Under the pieces are notes generated by a model. The model ran no database searches. It had not been told where the DNA came from and saw only the letters and a list, made by a program, of their open reading frames with translations. Source: Caenorhabditis elegans (Eukaryota; Nematoda; Chromadorea; Rhabditida; Rhabditidae). Taken from it: 64,000 nucleotides of DNA. The position numbers and the translations under genes were made by a program. How positions within the stretch are numbered: the stretch's first letter is position 1; each line of letters starts with the position of its first letter. The stretch spans positions 12,586,001-12,650,000 of the forward strand of contig NC_003281.10 of NCBI RefSeq assembly GCF_000002985.6. The letters run 5' to 3'. Positions 35,201 through 43,500 of this stretch are shown here, in pieces.

Positions 35201-36538
35201 TTTCTGAAACATGATACATATGCTGTTTAAATGCTGAGACTACCTGATTTTCATAACGAGACCGCTGAAAAAGTTTTGAGGTTTTCAAAATTCAACTTTT
35301 TTGGTGAAAAAGTCGAGATTTTCGCACAAAAAGTTGAATTTTGAAAACCTCAAAACTTTTTCAGCGGTCTCGTTATGAAAATCAGGTAGTTTCAGCATCT
35401 AAGCATCATATGTATCATGTTTCAGAAAAAGTTTATGTTATATCTCCAATTTGTAATAATAATAGAAGAGCTTTATTAGAAAGCAGTAATAATAAGAGAG
35501 TTCGAGAGTTCACGTGCTTCTCATTGTCGAGTTGTTATCGCCAAGTAGTGCGAACACGTTCACGTCTCGCCGTAACAGTTTAGGTTTTGTATTCCCGTAA
35601 TCCATCATATTACAATGGCCACGTTCACCGCTGCTTGCCCACTGAATACATGATTTTTTTACTTGGAAATTGTTTTAGCATCTGCAAAAAATATTTATTT
35701 ATCAGTTTTATTAAGAAAAAACGAAAAAATCGATGAAAAACAAAAGAAAACAGGCGGAAAACAAAGCAAGATAAATGGCCGCTGAAACTTGTCGGCCCCT
35801 CGGCCATGGCCTAGAAACCACTTTTCCTCGTCCCTCGTGAGGAAAAAGTTGCAGTGGAGTAGCGAAATTCGGAAAATATTTTTAAATTACTCCAAATTTT
35901 CCCCTGATTTCTAATATCAATGTGAAAAAATTCCAAAAAAAATTTTACTCTTTCCCTGATTTTATATTAATTTTTGGAAATCTGAAAATCCGTCTGAAAA
36001 TGTGTAAATTCCAATTTTTTTATTTTTAACTTTGTTTTACATTGAAATTCTTGCGATTTACTTCAATTTCTGACTTTTTATTAATGAAAACAATAAAAAT
36101 TACATGAAATATAGTTTTCCGGCAATGTTTTGCTGAAAATCTGATATTTCATGTAATTTTGTTTGTTTTCATTTTAAAAAAGTCATAAATTAATGGAAAA
36201 TACAAGAAGAATTTCAACATAAAACAGGAGAAAAATCGAGAAAATCGGTGTGAAAATTGAATAAAAATTGGAAAAATCCAACGAATTTTCCGGATTTTAA
36301 ATAATTAATAGAAAATCAGGAGAATTTTTTTTTTTTGGAATTTTTTTTCCACATTGATATTCGGTATTAGGAGCATATTTTCGTTTAAAAATCGAAGAAA
36401 TATTGTTAATTTCTAAATTTTCAGGAGCTTCACAACGGCGGAGACGAGGTTTTGGATGTTTTGGTGATTCAATCGAATCCTCATCGCTTCATGACTGCCG
36501 GCAGTGGAGGAATTGTTCGTGTTTTTGATTTGAACTGA
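23294..36538 (+). CDS. AAMP-like WD40-repeat protein
   Basis: Eight exons (23294-23338, 23413-23483, 23572-23866, 24620-24745, 31822-31912, 33333-33733, 34758-34868, 36425-36538) join in frame to 417 residues. An acidic N-terminal tail (about 1-50, rich in Asp/Glu) precedes WD repeats near 54-86, 95-127, 139-168, 183-213 and four more up to the C-terminal GIVRVFDLN, enough for an eight-bladed propeller. Length and acidic tail match angio-associated migratory cell protein (human AAMP, 434 residues), a cytosolic WD40 scaffold whose yeast relative Sqt1 is a ribosomal-protein chaperone; which role applies here is inference. Between blades 5 and 6 is an acidic EEGRQEEEEDEDVG insert. Intron 4 is 7.1 kb and every later intron holds repeats. 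From memory, Y111B2A.12. Confidence 0.9.
23892..24604. mobile_element. Long palindrome, family B, copy 2, in WD40 intron 3
   Basis: Starts CACTACGCTCTGTGGGGAAA and ends with the inverse TTTAAAGCAATTTTCCCACA. It occupies nearly all of the 753-nt intron, beginning 25 bases after the donor and ending 15 bases before the acceptor. Confidence 0.85.
24790..25380. repeat. Degenerate TTTTCCGGTGTTTTTTCGAG repeats in intron 4
   Basis: Loose units of about 90-100 bp built on CGGTGTTTTTTCGAGAGAAA and poly-A/poly-T stretches. Low-complexity intronic DNA; the frames here are not coding. Confidence 0.5.
25757..26329. mobile_element. Long palindrome, family C, copy 2, in WD40 intron 4
   Basis: Ends TAAAGGTGGTGTAATGGAA and TTCGACTACACCACCTTTA are inverted copies. 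The arms match the copy in epc-1 intron 7. Confidence 0.85.
26436..26960. promoter_or_regulatory. CT/GA-rich island inside WD40 intron 4
   Basis: Less AT-biased than its surroundings, with CTCTCTCTCTCTC and GAGAGAGAGGGAGAG runs near 26757-26800 and a GCAGTGGCTGCAGCGGGG patch near 26845. It resembles upstream regulatory DNA, but no exon follows that I can support. Confidence 0.3.
27004..27118. mobile_element. 115 bp palindrome, family N, with perfect 18 bp ends
   Basis: CAGACTGTCCCATAACGG and its exact inverse CCGTTATGGGACAGTCTG bound the element. TGATCTACAATAAATGCG and the inverted TTTTTCGTAGATCATACC lie inside. Related copies are near 27955-28110, 29490-29590, 30512-30650 and 40045-40185. 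Confidence 0.85.
27119..31821. other. Remainder of WD40 intron 4, mixed regulatory-like and repeat DNA
   Basis: Holds ACACACAC tracts near 27500, family N palindromes (27955-28110, 29490-29590, 30512-30650) and AGGCAGGC-family fragments (28520-28645, 30890-31015, 31465-31630). Several less AT-rich stretches with CGCGCGCGC near 29220 and 31260 and GATGATGATG near 29310 and 29385 are also present. I looked for a nested gene and found no pair of exons with matching phases. Confidence 0.4.
31040..31400. promoter_or_regulatory. GA/CA/CG-rich island just upstream of WD40 exon 5
   Basis: Contains GAGAGAGAGAG, a TATCACGTGATGATGATCG E-box-like site, a 14-base GC alternation and an ACACACACACAC run within 360 bp, about 0.4 kb before exon 5. 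It looks promoter-like; an internal start is possible but unproven. Confidence 0.25.
32510..33235 (+). repeat. GCCGGAATT-related satellite in WD40 intron 5 (forward)
   Basis: Units read TTCCGGCAAACCGGCAATTT followed by GCCGAATTTGCCGAAAATGA. This is a subfamily in which the AATTTGCCGAA spacer differs from the block at 129-925. Frames through it are artefacts. Confidence 0.85.
33785..34175. mobile_element. Palindrome, family P, in WD40 intron 6
   Basis: AAAATGACAGAGTACAGTCC and TACCGAATATAA at the left are answered by TTATATCCGAAATATTGGGA and TAGTATTCTATCATTT at the right. A relict of the GCCGGAATT unit lies inside near 34020. A terminal fragment of the same family lies at 15790-15830. Confidence 0.65.
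34309..34545. mobile_element. Family B palindrome, short copy 3
   Basis: TAGTGGGGAAATTGCTTTAA at the left and TTTAAAGCAATTTCCCCACT at the right enclose ATCATGATATTCGGTCATTG. Most of the interior present in copies 1 and 2 is deleted. Confidence 0.8.
34918..35856. mobile_element. Long palindrome, family K, copy 1, with 5 bp target duplication
   Basis: CACTGCAACTTTTTCCTCAC and the exact inverse GTGAGGAAAAAGTTGCAGTG bound the element, and GAGTA stands on both sides (34913-34917 and 35857-35861). Arms carry TTCTAGGCCATGGCCGAGGG. A 142 bp insertion sits in the right arm. Its sister is at 41794-42585 in pqn-80 intron 3. It lies in WD40 intron 7. Confidence 0.85.
35436..35577. mobile_element. LTR-like 142 bp insertion inside family K copy 1
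   Basis: The insert starts TGTTATATCTCC, ends CGCCGTAACA and is flanked by the direct repeat GTTTA (35431-35435 and 35578-35582). TG...CA ends (TGTTA...TAACA) with a 5 bp target duplication are the signature of LTR retrotransposon integration. The sister element has an uninterrupted single GTTTA at 42305-42309, an empty site. It could be a small solo LTR or another TG/CA-ended element. Confidence 0.65.
35857..36405. mobile_element. Palindrome, family I, copy 2
   Basis: GAGTAGCGAAATTCGGAAAA and TCCCCTGATTTCTAATATCA at the left face a CCACATTGATATTCGG segment at the right. The family K element appears to have inserted in its left end. Confidence 0.6.
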
Positions 36539-36872
36539 GAGAGATTTTCTTTAGAAATTATACTTTTTTCTACTTTTTGTTGTGTTTTTTTTTGTCCTAA
36601 ATTTCTGGTTCCTGTTCGCCTTTCCGGTTTTCCCGATTTTTTTCGATGCAAATGACAGAAAATAGACCGAAAAAACTGTTTTTAAAAAAAAAATTTTGGC
36701 AATTTTTTCAATTTTCCGCCCACTTGTTGGATATATTCATTTTTCTGACAAATTTGACTGGTTTTTCAGTTAAAATTGTCAGAAAAACTGAAATATCCAA
36801 GAAATGAGCGTAGCCTAATCGCCCTTTTTTATTTTTGAAAAAAAAAACATTTAGGCCAGTTTTTTGTCATTT
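36539..36872 (+). other. 3' region of the WD40 gene
   Basis: U-rich 3' UTR-like sequence (TTTTTTCTACTTTTTGTTGTG). I found no clean AATAAA here, so the cleavage site is not fixed. Confidence 0.4.
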
Positions 36873-37469
36873 AAAGGAGGACTAACAGTTCGAACGATTT
36901 TGAACGTATAGACCCAAAATGAGCTCAAATAAACGAATTTCGTAATAAAAGTGCTCAAAAAATTTTTTAAATTTTTTTATGGCAATTCAAATTTTTGAAA
37001 AAATAACACTAATTTTGGCTAAAATCACGAATTTTTCCCGCTTTTCCGTGTCACATCTGTCCGAAGTTGGCTTTTTTTGGAATTATCGTCCTTTATTACA
37101 TATATTGGTAGTTTATCTCATTTGATTTCGTCGATTAAAGTACATTTAAAGCCGATAGGTAACCAAAAATCATTGAAATTGGTTACCTATTGGCTTTAAA
37201 TGTACTTTAACGAAATCACATGAGATTAATTACCAATATATGTAATAAAGGACGATAATTCCAAAAAAAGTCAACTTCGGACAGATGTGACACGGAAAAA
37301 TGGGAAAAATTCGTGGTTTTAGCCAAAATTAGTGTTATTTTTTCAAAATTTTGAACCGCCATAAAAAATTTTTGAAAATTTTTTGAGCAGTTTCATTACG
37401 AAATTCGTTCATTTGAGCTCATTTTTGGTCTATACGTTCAAAATCGTCCGAACCGTTAGTCCTCCTTTA
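36873..37469. mobile_element. Long palindrome, family G, copy 2, between WD40 gene and gtf-2A2
   Basis: AAAGGAGGACTAACAGTTCG at the left and CGAACCGTTAGTCCTCCTTT at the right are inverted apart from one mismatch. GATTTTGAACGTATAGACC and ACATCTGTCCGAAGTTGGC recur inside the arms. Confidence 0.85.
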
Positions 37470-38773
37470 ATTCCTGTTATTCTAGTTATTCTAGTTATTC
37501 TAGTTTTTTTTTCTGACCATGCTATATTTGAAATTCGCCGAAACAAAAAAATATAATCCCCATTGAAGCCCCCCCAACAATTTTCGTTTTTGTTATTCAT
37601 TTGATACCAATTCCCCCATTTTTTTTGTTTTGTTTTGTTAACACCTCGTTTTTTATTTCTGTTCTGTTTTCTGATATTTTTTTTGTTATTTAACATTTTC
37701 TGGTTTTCTAAGTTTATCATACATAAACTATTTGTTGTTGAACCGTTCAAGATTTTTTTTTTGATTCGCGACAAAAAATCCGGCAAAAGTACGGTGTGAC
37801 TATCTCAATTGGTTATAAAACTCGTCTTTTAGGTCTTGAAACGACAAATTTTTTTGATAAATGTGAATGCGCCTTTAAGGAGTACTGTAGTGTCAAAGTT
37901 TTTTTTCGATTGAAAAATTTTTTTTTTTTTGGAAAAATTGATGAAAATTAGGATTAAATTTTTTTAAATCGTTCAAAAAAAATTTTTTTTTTAATTTTTT
38001 TGCGCTATTTTTAATAATTTAACTATAGTTAAACAACTAAATTTTCATCAAAAATCTATGAAAAATCAAAAAAATCAACGAAAAGCTCTCAGAAACGAAA
38101 TTTTCAAACTAAAGTACTCTTTAAAGGCACACACACCCGTTTACAAACACAAAAAATTGTCGTGGCGAGACCCCGGCAAGCACAAAATCGTGAAATTCCG
38201 TATATGTGTAATATTTAACCAGTTTTCACGAAAATAACTTTTTGTGCGATTTTTCCGCCGGGGTCTCGTCACGACAAGTTCTTGTTATTTGCGAAAGGGT
38301 GTGCGCCTTTGAAGAGTACTGTAACTTTGAAATGTTTGCCTTGGATTTTTTTTTGGGAAAGCCGTGTACTCCACACGGACAAATACATTTAGTTTTACGC
38401 CGCGACGCGACACGCAACGCGCCGTAAATCTACACCAGATATGGCCTGGTCTAGTTCGGCAAAAAACTCTTCCATTTCAATTTATGAGGGAAGCCAGAAA
38501 TCCGTGAAAATGGACAAATTTCAACAAATCGTGAGAAAAACTCTTAAAAATCGATGAAAATTTAAATTAAATTTTTTTTTCATCAATTTTTTGTATTTTT
38601 CTCACTTTTATTGATATTAATCGATAACCTATGGGAAATTTATTTTAAAAATTTTTATTAAAAATTCTGTACTCTTTGAAGGCGCACATCTTTTCGCATT
38701 TAACAATTGTCGTTTCGAGACCCAGGGTACCGTAATTTTAGCGCGAAAATCAGTCTTTTTTCCAGAAAAAAAA
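37470..38773. repeat. Family D repeats with a nested family A arm
   Basis: After an AT-rich stretch (37470-37860), family D sequence (GCGCCTTTAAGGAGTACTGT, GGCGAGACCCCGG and the inverted GCCGGGGTCTCGTCACGAC) runs to about 38330. A family A arm (38345-38512) follows, then the other D end (38665-38745). The last bases TCTTTTTTCCAG before 38774 form the likely trans-splice acceptor of gtf-2A2. Confidence 0.65.
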
Positions 38774-39587
38774 ATGGAAAAACCGAATTATCAACTGTAT
38801 CGTAATACAACATTGGGACAGGCCCTTCAGAAAACGCTGGATGATTTTGTCGGCGATCAAATGATACCTGATAGCTTATCGAAGAAAATTATGGATTCTT
38901 TCGACAAATCAATCAATAAAATTCTTCCGCATAAGGCGAAGAATAAGGTAAAACTGGGGAGAAAAAGACAAAAAAAAAGTTTTTTCTTTTTTTTTTCGAA
39001 AAATTTCGCTATGAGCTGTGAAAAGGCGCTCCACGGCTCGATGAATTTTTTCATTTTTTTTTTCATTTTAATTTTTCGCGCTCCATTGACAATCGCCTGC
39101 CGGACAACGCGTGGGAAAGTCATGTACTCCACCACACGGACAAATACATTTAGTTTTACAATCGAACCGCGACGCGACACGCAACGCGCCGTAGATCTAG
39201 CCCAGATATGGCCGAGCCAAAATGGCCTAGTTCGGCAAAAACTCTCCCATTTCAATTTATGAGGGAAGCCAGAAATCTGTGCCCACTCAGAAAACAATTT
39301 TCCCGGAAATTTAAATAATTATTTATATATAAAACAATGAATTTTTCAATGCGAAAAATTACAAAAAAACACAGCAAAAAATAAATAAATATATAATTTT
39401 TTTTTCCCCAATTTTTCAGGTGAATTTCCGTGCTGACAAACTTCGAGCCTATCGGTATTGTGACAATGTTTGGACATTCATCGTCGAACAAATTGATCTA
39501 CGCGATGCAGTTGAGGGCGGGACAGTGGATCGATTGAAAATCGTGGCCTGTGACGGACAAACCAAAGGACAAATCGGTCATGCCTAG
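38774..39587 (+). CDS. gtf-2A2: TFIIA small (gamma) subunit
   Basis: Two exons (38774-38947, 39420-39587) give 113 residues, close to the 109 of human GTF2A2. Residues 1-55 form the N-terminal helical domain (YQLYRNTTLGQALQKTLDD, then IPDSLSKKIMDSFDKSIN). Residues 59-105 form the C-terminal beta-barrel half (YRYCDNVWTFIVEQ, then DRLKIVACDGQ). This subunit pairs with TFIIA alpha/beta to stabilise TBP on promoter DNA in the nucleus. An acceptor TTTTTTCCAG lies immediately before the ATG. The intron holds a family A arm. Upstream is 2.2 kb of repeats without an obvious promoter, so operon membership with the WD40 gene is possible but not shown. From memory, Y111B2A.13. Confidence 0.95.
39075..39282. 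repeat. Family A arm inside the gtf-2A2 intron
   Basis: CGCGCTCCATTGACAATCGC, CACACGGACAAATACATTTA and CGACGCGACACGCAACGCGC identify it. It has one arm only and makes up nearly half of the 472-nt intron. Confidence 0.85.
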
Positions 39588-39876
39588 AGCATACGTGCTC
39601 TATTGAGAAATAATTTCGAATTTCCTGCCCCTGTGATATATTATTTATTTTCCCAAAAATTTATTGTATATTTTAAACTTTTTTCCATGGTTTAATCTCG
39701 TTTTTCTGTGTATTTTTCTTATTATTCTGTGATGATGTGTAATATTCCCCATTGATTGTGACTATTTTTTGTGATTTTTGATATCTAGCTCATCCCTTTG
39801 AAATATCGATTTTTGAAAACATTTCTGTGAAACAATTAATATTTGGATTTTTTTTTCTTGTGATAAAATTTTATTA

Positions 39877-39882
39877 AATAAA
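39877..39882 (+). terminator. Poly(A) signal AATAAA of gtf-2A2
   Basis: AATAAA about 290 nt after the stop codon, followed by TTTATTTTATTG. It is the first canonical hexamer seen downstream of the gene. Confidence 0.6.
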
Positions 39883-39904
39883 CATTTATTTTATTGTGCA
39901 ATTT

Positions 39905-40316
39905 TGGCGCCAAAATACGGTAATACATGGTCTCGTCACGATAAGTTTTTGTAAAATTTTTGTAAAATACGAGGAGGTGTGCGCCTTTGAAGAGTACTGT
40001 AGTCTCAAAATTTATATCGATTTTTGGGGTTTTTCTGGTGGTGCTAGGCTGTCCCATCACGGTTTGATCTACAAAAAATGCGGGAATTATTTGCCCGAAA
40101 CAATGTGACGTCGACACGTTCTTAACCATCAGTTGAGAACTCTGCCGCATTTTTTGTAGATCTACGTAGATCAAACAGAAACTGGACACTTTGACGAAAA
40201 TCGCTTAAAAAACATCAAAAAGTAATCTTAAAAATCGATATTTCCAAATACTGTCACTTCAAAGGCACATAACCTATTTTTTTCTGAAATAGCGATCGTG
40301 CCGAGACCCAACTGAA
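39905..40316. repeat. Family D repeat with nested family N palindrome
   Basis: Family D halves (TGGTCTCGTCACGATAAG and GGTGTGCGCCTTTGAAGAGT at the left; ACTTCAAAGGCACATAACC and GTGCCGAGACCCA at the right) flank a family N palindrome (40047-40185: CTGTCCCATCACGGTTTGAT with the inverted TTGTAGATCTACGTAGATC). Confidence 0.7.
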
Positions 40317-40574
40317 TAAAAGTATCTCTCTTCAATGTTTTTTTTATTTCTTAATTATTTTTTCCAAGAATTCACAAATATTCATTTCCCAATACGTTCA
40401 AATCCAAAACTTTCCCGCCGTTTGCACCAATGCAATCGCGCTCCACTGCTAATTCATCATTTTTCGTCCAATTTTCCTCATTTATCGCCCAGTTTCAATC
40501 AATTTTTCTCGTTTTTTTAACCGAATTTTTTGCTGGAATTAAATTTAAAAAAATTAAATTAACTTTCAGACAAA
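40317..40574 (+). promoter_or_regulatory. Probable pqn-80 promoter and trans-splice acceptor
   Basis: A repeat-free 250 bp segment contains TTTCCCGCCGTTTGCACC and CAATCGCGCTCCACTGC, followed by pyrimidine-rich sequence and CTTTCAG five bases before the ATG. This is compact for a promoter; the gene could also be expressed partly from upstream. Confidence 0.45.
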
Positions 40575-43500
40575 ATGGACTCATTGGGTAGCTCAAAGAA
40601 GAAGAAAAAAGCCGAAAAGAGCGCGAAAAACGAGGTTATTCAAATTCGCATCAGTGTCGCGAAGCCGGGCAGCAAGAAATACACTCATGTCGATTGGGAG
40701 GAACTGCTGAAGAATAATGTATTAGGGAATATTGAAATAAATGGAAAAAATTGATTTTTTCAGGGAAAAGAGCGGGACGAAGATGATCTCCGCAGATTTT
40801 ACGATGAAGACACACTTTTTATGGCAAAAAAGCTCGGGGAGACGGTGGGGATTAATCCGGATTATCGATTTTTTTGAAAATAAAGCGTTTAATGGAGCTT
40901 TTACTTTCAGAGAAGCAAAAGTGGAAAGAAACTTCGCGTTAATTTGGACCAGCTGCAACATTTCAACCGAAAGTGTGGATATGATATGGATGATGACTTT
41001 ATTGATGACACAGAAATAGTAAAAATTTTATAAATCAATAAATTTTATATATCACGCTCTCCTCGCGCGCTGGCGCGGCGCACCTCACGAACTCCAGAAT
41101 TTGCGGGAATTCGTTTCGCACGGGGACAGCAGTTTTTTGCTATTTTTTGGCTTCTATGGAAATTATTTTTAATTTTTTGTTTTATAATATTCTTGAGAAG
41201 CATCATCCGAATTGAAAATGTGTAAAATTATGAAATTTGACCGAAAACTGAAGGTTTTACAGAAGGAAGCCACTACAGTTTTTGAAAAAATGTATCAGTA
41301 CCGTCAGTTTTTCGATTTCCGAGTCGTAAAATATGTCATTTTGTAGAGAAAAGTCTGTTTCACTAAAATTTTCGTTTGAAATTTTAATTCTTTAATTTAC
41401 AATATAAAAATATTCAAAAAAAATCAACAATTTTACGATAAAATCTTATTTTTTCGATTTTTCAGTCTTCAATAAAAACAATATTCAATTTTCAAACGAA
41501 AATTCTGAAAATTGAATATTGTTTTTATTAATATTATTAAAGACTGAAAAATCGAAAAAATAAGATTTTATCGTAAAATTGTTGATTTTTTTTGAATATT
41601 TTTATATTGTAAATTAAAGAATTAAAATTTCAAACGAAAAATTTTAGTGAAACAGACTTTTCTCTACAAAATGACATATTTTACGACTCGGAAATCGAAA
41701 AACTGACTGTACTGGTACATTTTAAAGAAAGCTGTGGTGATTTTTTTCTGCAAAACTGCAAAACCTTCAGTTTTCGGTCAAATTAGATAATTTCACTGCA
41801 ACTTTTTCCTCAAGAGGGACGAGGAAAAGTGGTTTCTAGGCCATGGCCGAGGGGCCGACAAGTTTCAGCGGCCATTTATCTTGCTTTGTTTTCCGCCTGT
41901 TTTCTTTCGTTTTTCATCGATTTTTTTCGTTTTTTCTTAATAAAACTGATAAATAAATATTTTTTGCAGATGCTAAAACAATTTCCAAGTGAAAAATTAT
42001 GTATTCAGTGGGCAAGCAACGGTGAAAGTGGGCAATGCAATATGATGGATTACGGGAATACAAAACCTAAACTTTTTCTGAAACATGATACATATGCTGC
42101 TTAAATGCTGACACTACCTGATTTTCATAACGAGACCGCTGAAAAAGTTTTGAGTTTTTCAAAATTCGACATTTTGTGCGAAAACCTCGACTTTTTCACT
42201 AAAAAATTTGAATTTTGGAAACCTCAAAACTTTTTCAGCGGTCTCGTTATGAAAATCAGGTAATTTCAGCATCTAAGCATCATATGTATCATGTTTCAGA
42301 AAAAGTTTAGGTTTTGTATTCCCGTAATCCATCATTTTACATTGACCACTTTCACCGCTGCTTGCCCACTGAATACATTTTTTTTTTACTTGGAAATTGT
42401 TTTAGCATCTGCAAAAAGTATTTATTTATCAGTTTTAATAAGAAAAAAACGGGAAAAAGCTGTGAAAAACAAAAGAAAACAGGCGGAAAACAAAGCAAGA
42501 TAAATGGCCGCTGAAACTTGTCGGCCCCTCGGCCATGGCCTAGAAACCACTTTTCCTCGTCCCTCGTGAGGAAAAAGTTGCAGTGTCTGGAGTTCGTGAG
42601 GTGCCGCGCCAGCGCGCTCCAATAATTATGAACGCTTGAGGAGAGCGTGTAAATATATATATATATAATTTATTTTTTCCAATTAGTTGAATTTTTCCAG
42701 GTTGACGACGAGCCTACAACATCGAAAAAGGGTGGATTTTATGTGGGAAAGGGTGATGTGAAGGATTCAAACGACGAGGATGAGGAAGAAGAAGAAGAAA
42801 CCGATGTGGAAGAATCGATTCAGGAAGTTCCGAAGAAGGTGAAAATCAGGAAAATCAAAGAGAAATCTGGCGAAAAATCCAGTAAATCCAGTGATTCTTC
42901 ATCATCCTCCTCGTCCGATTCGGAGGATGCTGCTGGGCCTCCGAGAATGACAGGAGCTCCACCGTCAATTCGAATGGTTTCTTCTTCTTCTTCTTTGAAG
43001 AAGCTTCCGGCCCCTCGAAAACCATCCCCGCCGCCGGCTGTAGAGCCCACAAGATCTGTGGAAATTATTGAGAAGCCTGAAAAGACTGAAAAGCCCGCCG
43101 AAAAGCGAAAAACCGCGGCCACCACATCCGCACTGGAGCCTGCTGAAAAGAAGAAAAAGCCGGATAGTAGTAGTAGTTCGGAGGAGATAATTCTTATTGA
43201 TGATAATGCTCCGGCTGCAAAGAAGCAGCCGGAAAGTGCTCAAAAAGGGTCCACCACAGTCACCATGTCAGCCAAGAAAATCTGCAAACAACAGGAAGAA
43301 ATCGCTGTACGTAGGAGGCAAAACTATCAGCAAATTGAGCGAAAATAGACTCAAGTTGCCCTAAAAATCTCCATTTTTTGGAGATTTTCTCGAAAAAACC
43401 AGAAAACGGGGCCGAAATTCACCGAATATAACTGTATAAAAATTTTTTTTTTCAATTTTGCAACAACAAAAACAATTGTCATTTATCCGGTTGTCTTTCC

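Noticed and set aside
38857..39297. 146-residue minus-strand frame opposite gtf-2A2
   Set aside because: Antisense shadow of gtf-2A2 exon 1 and the family A repeat in its intron.
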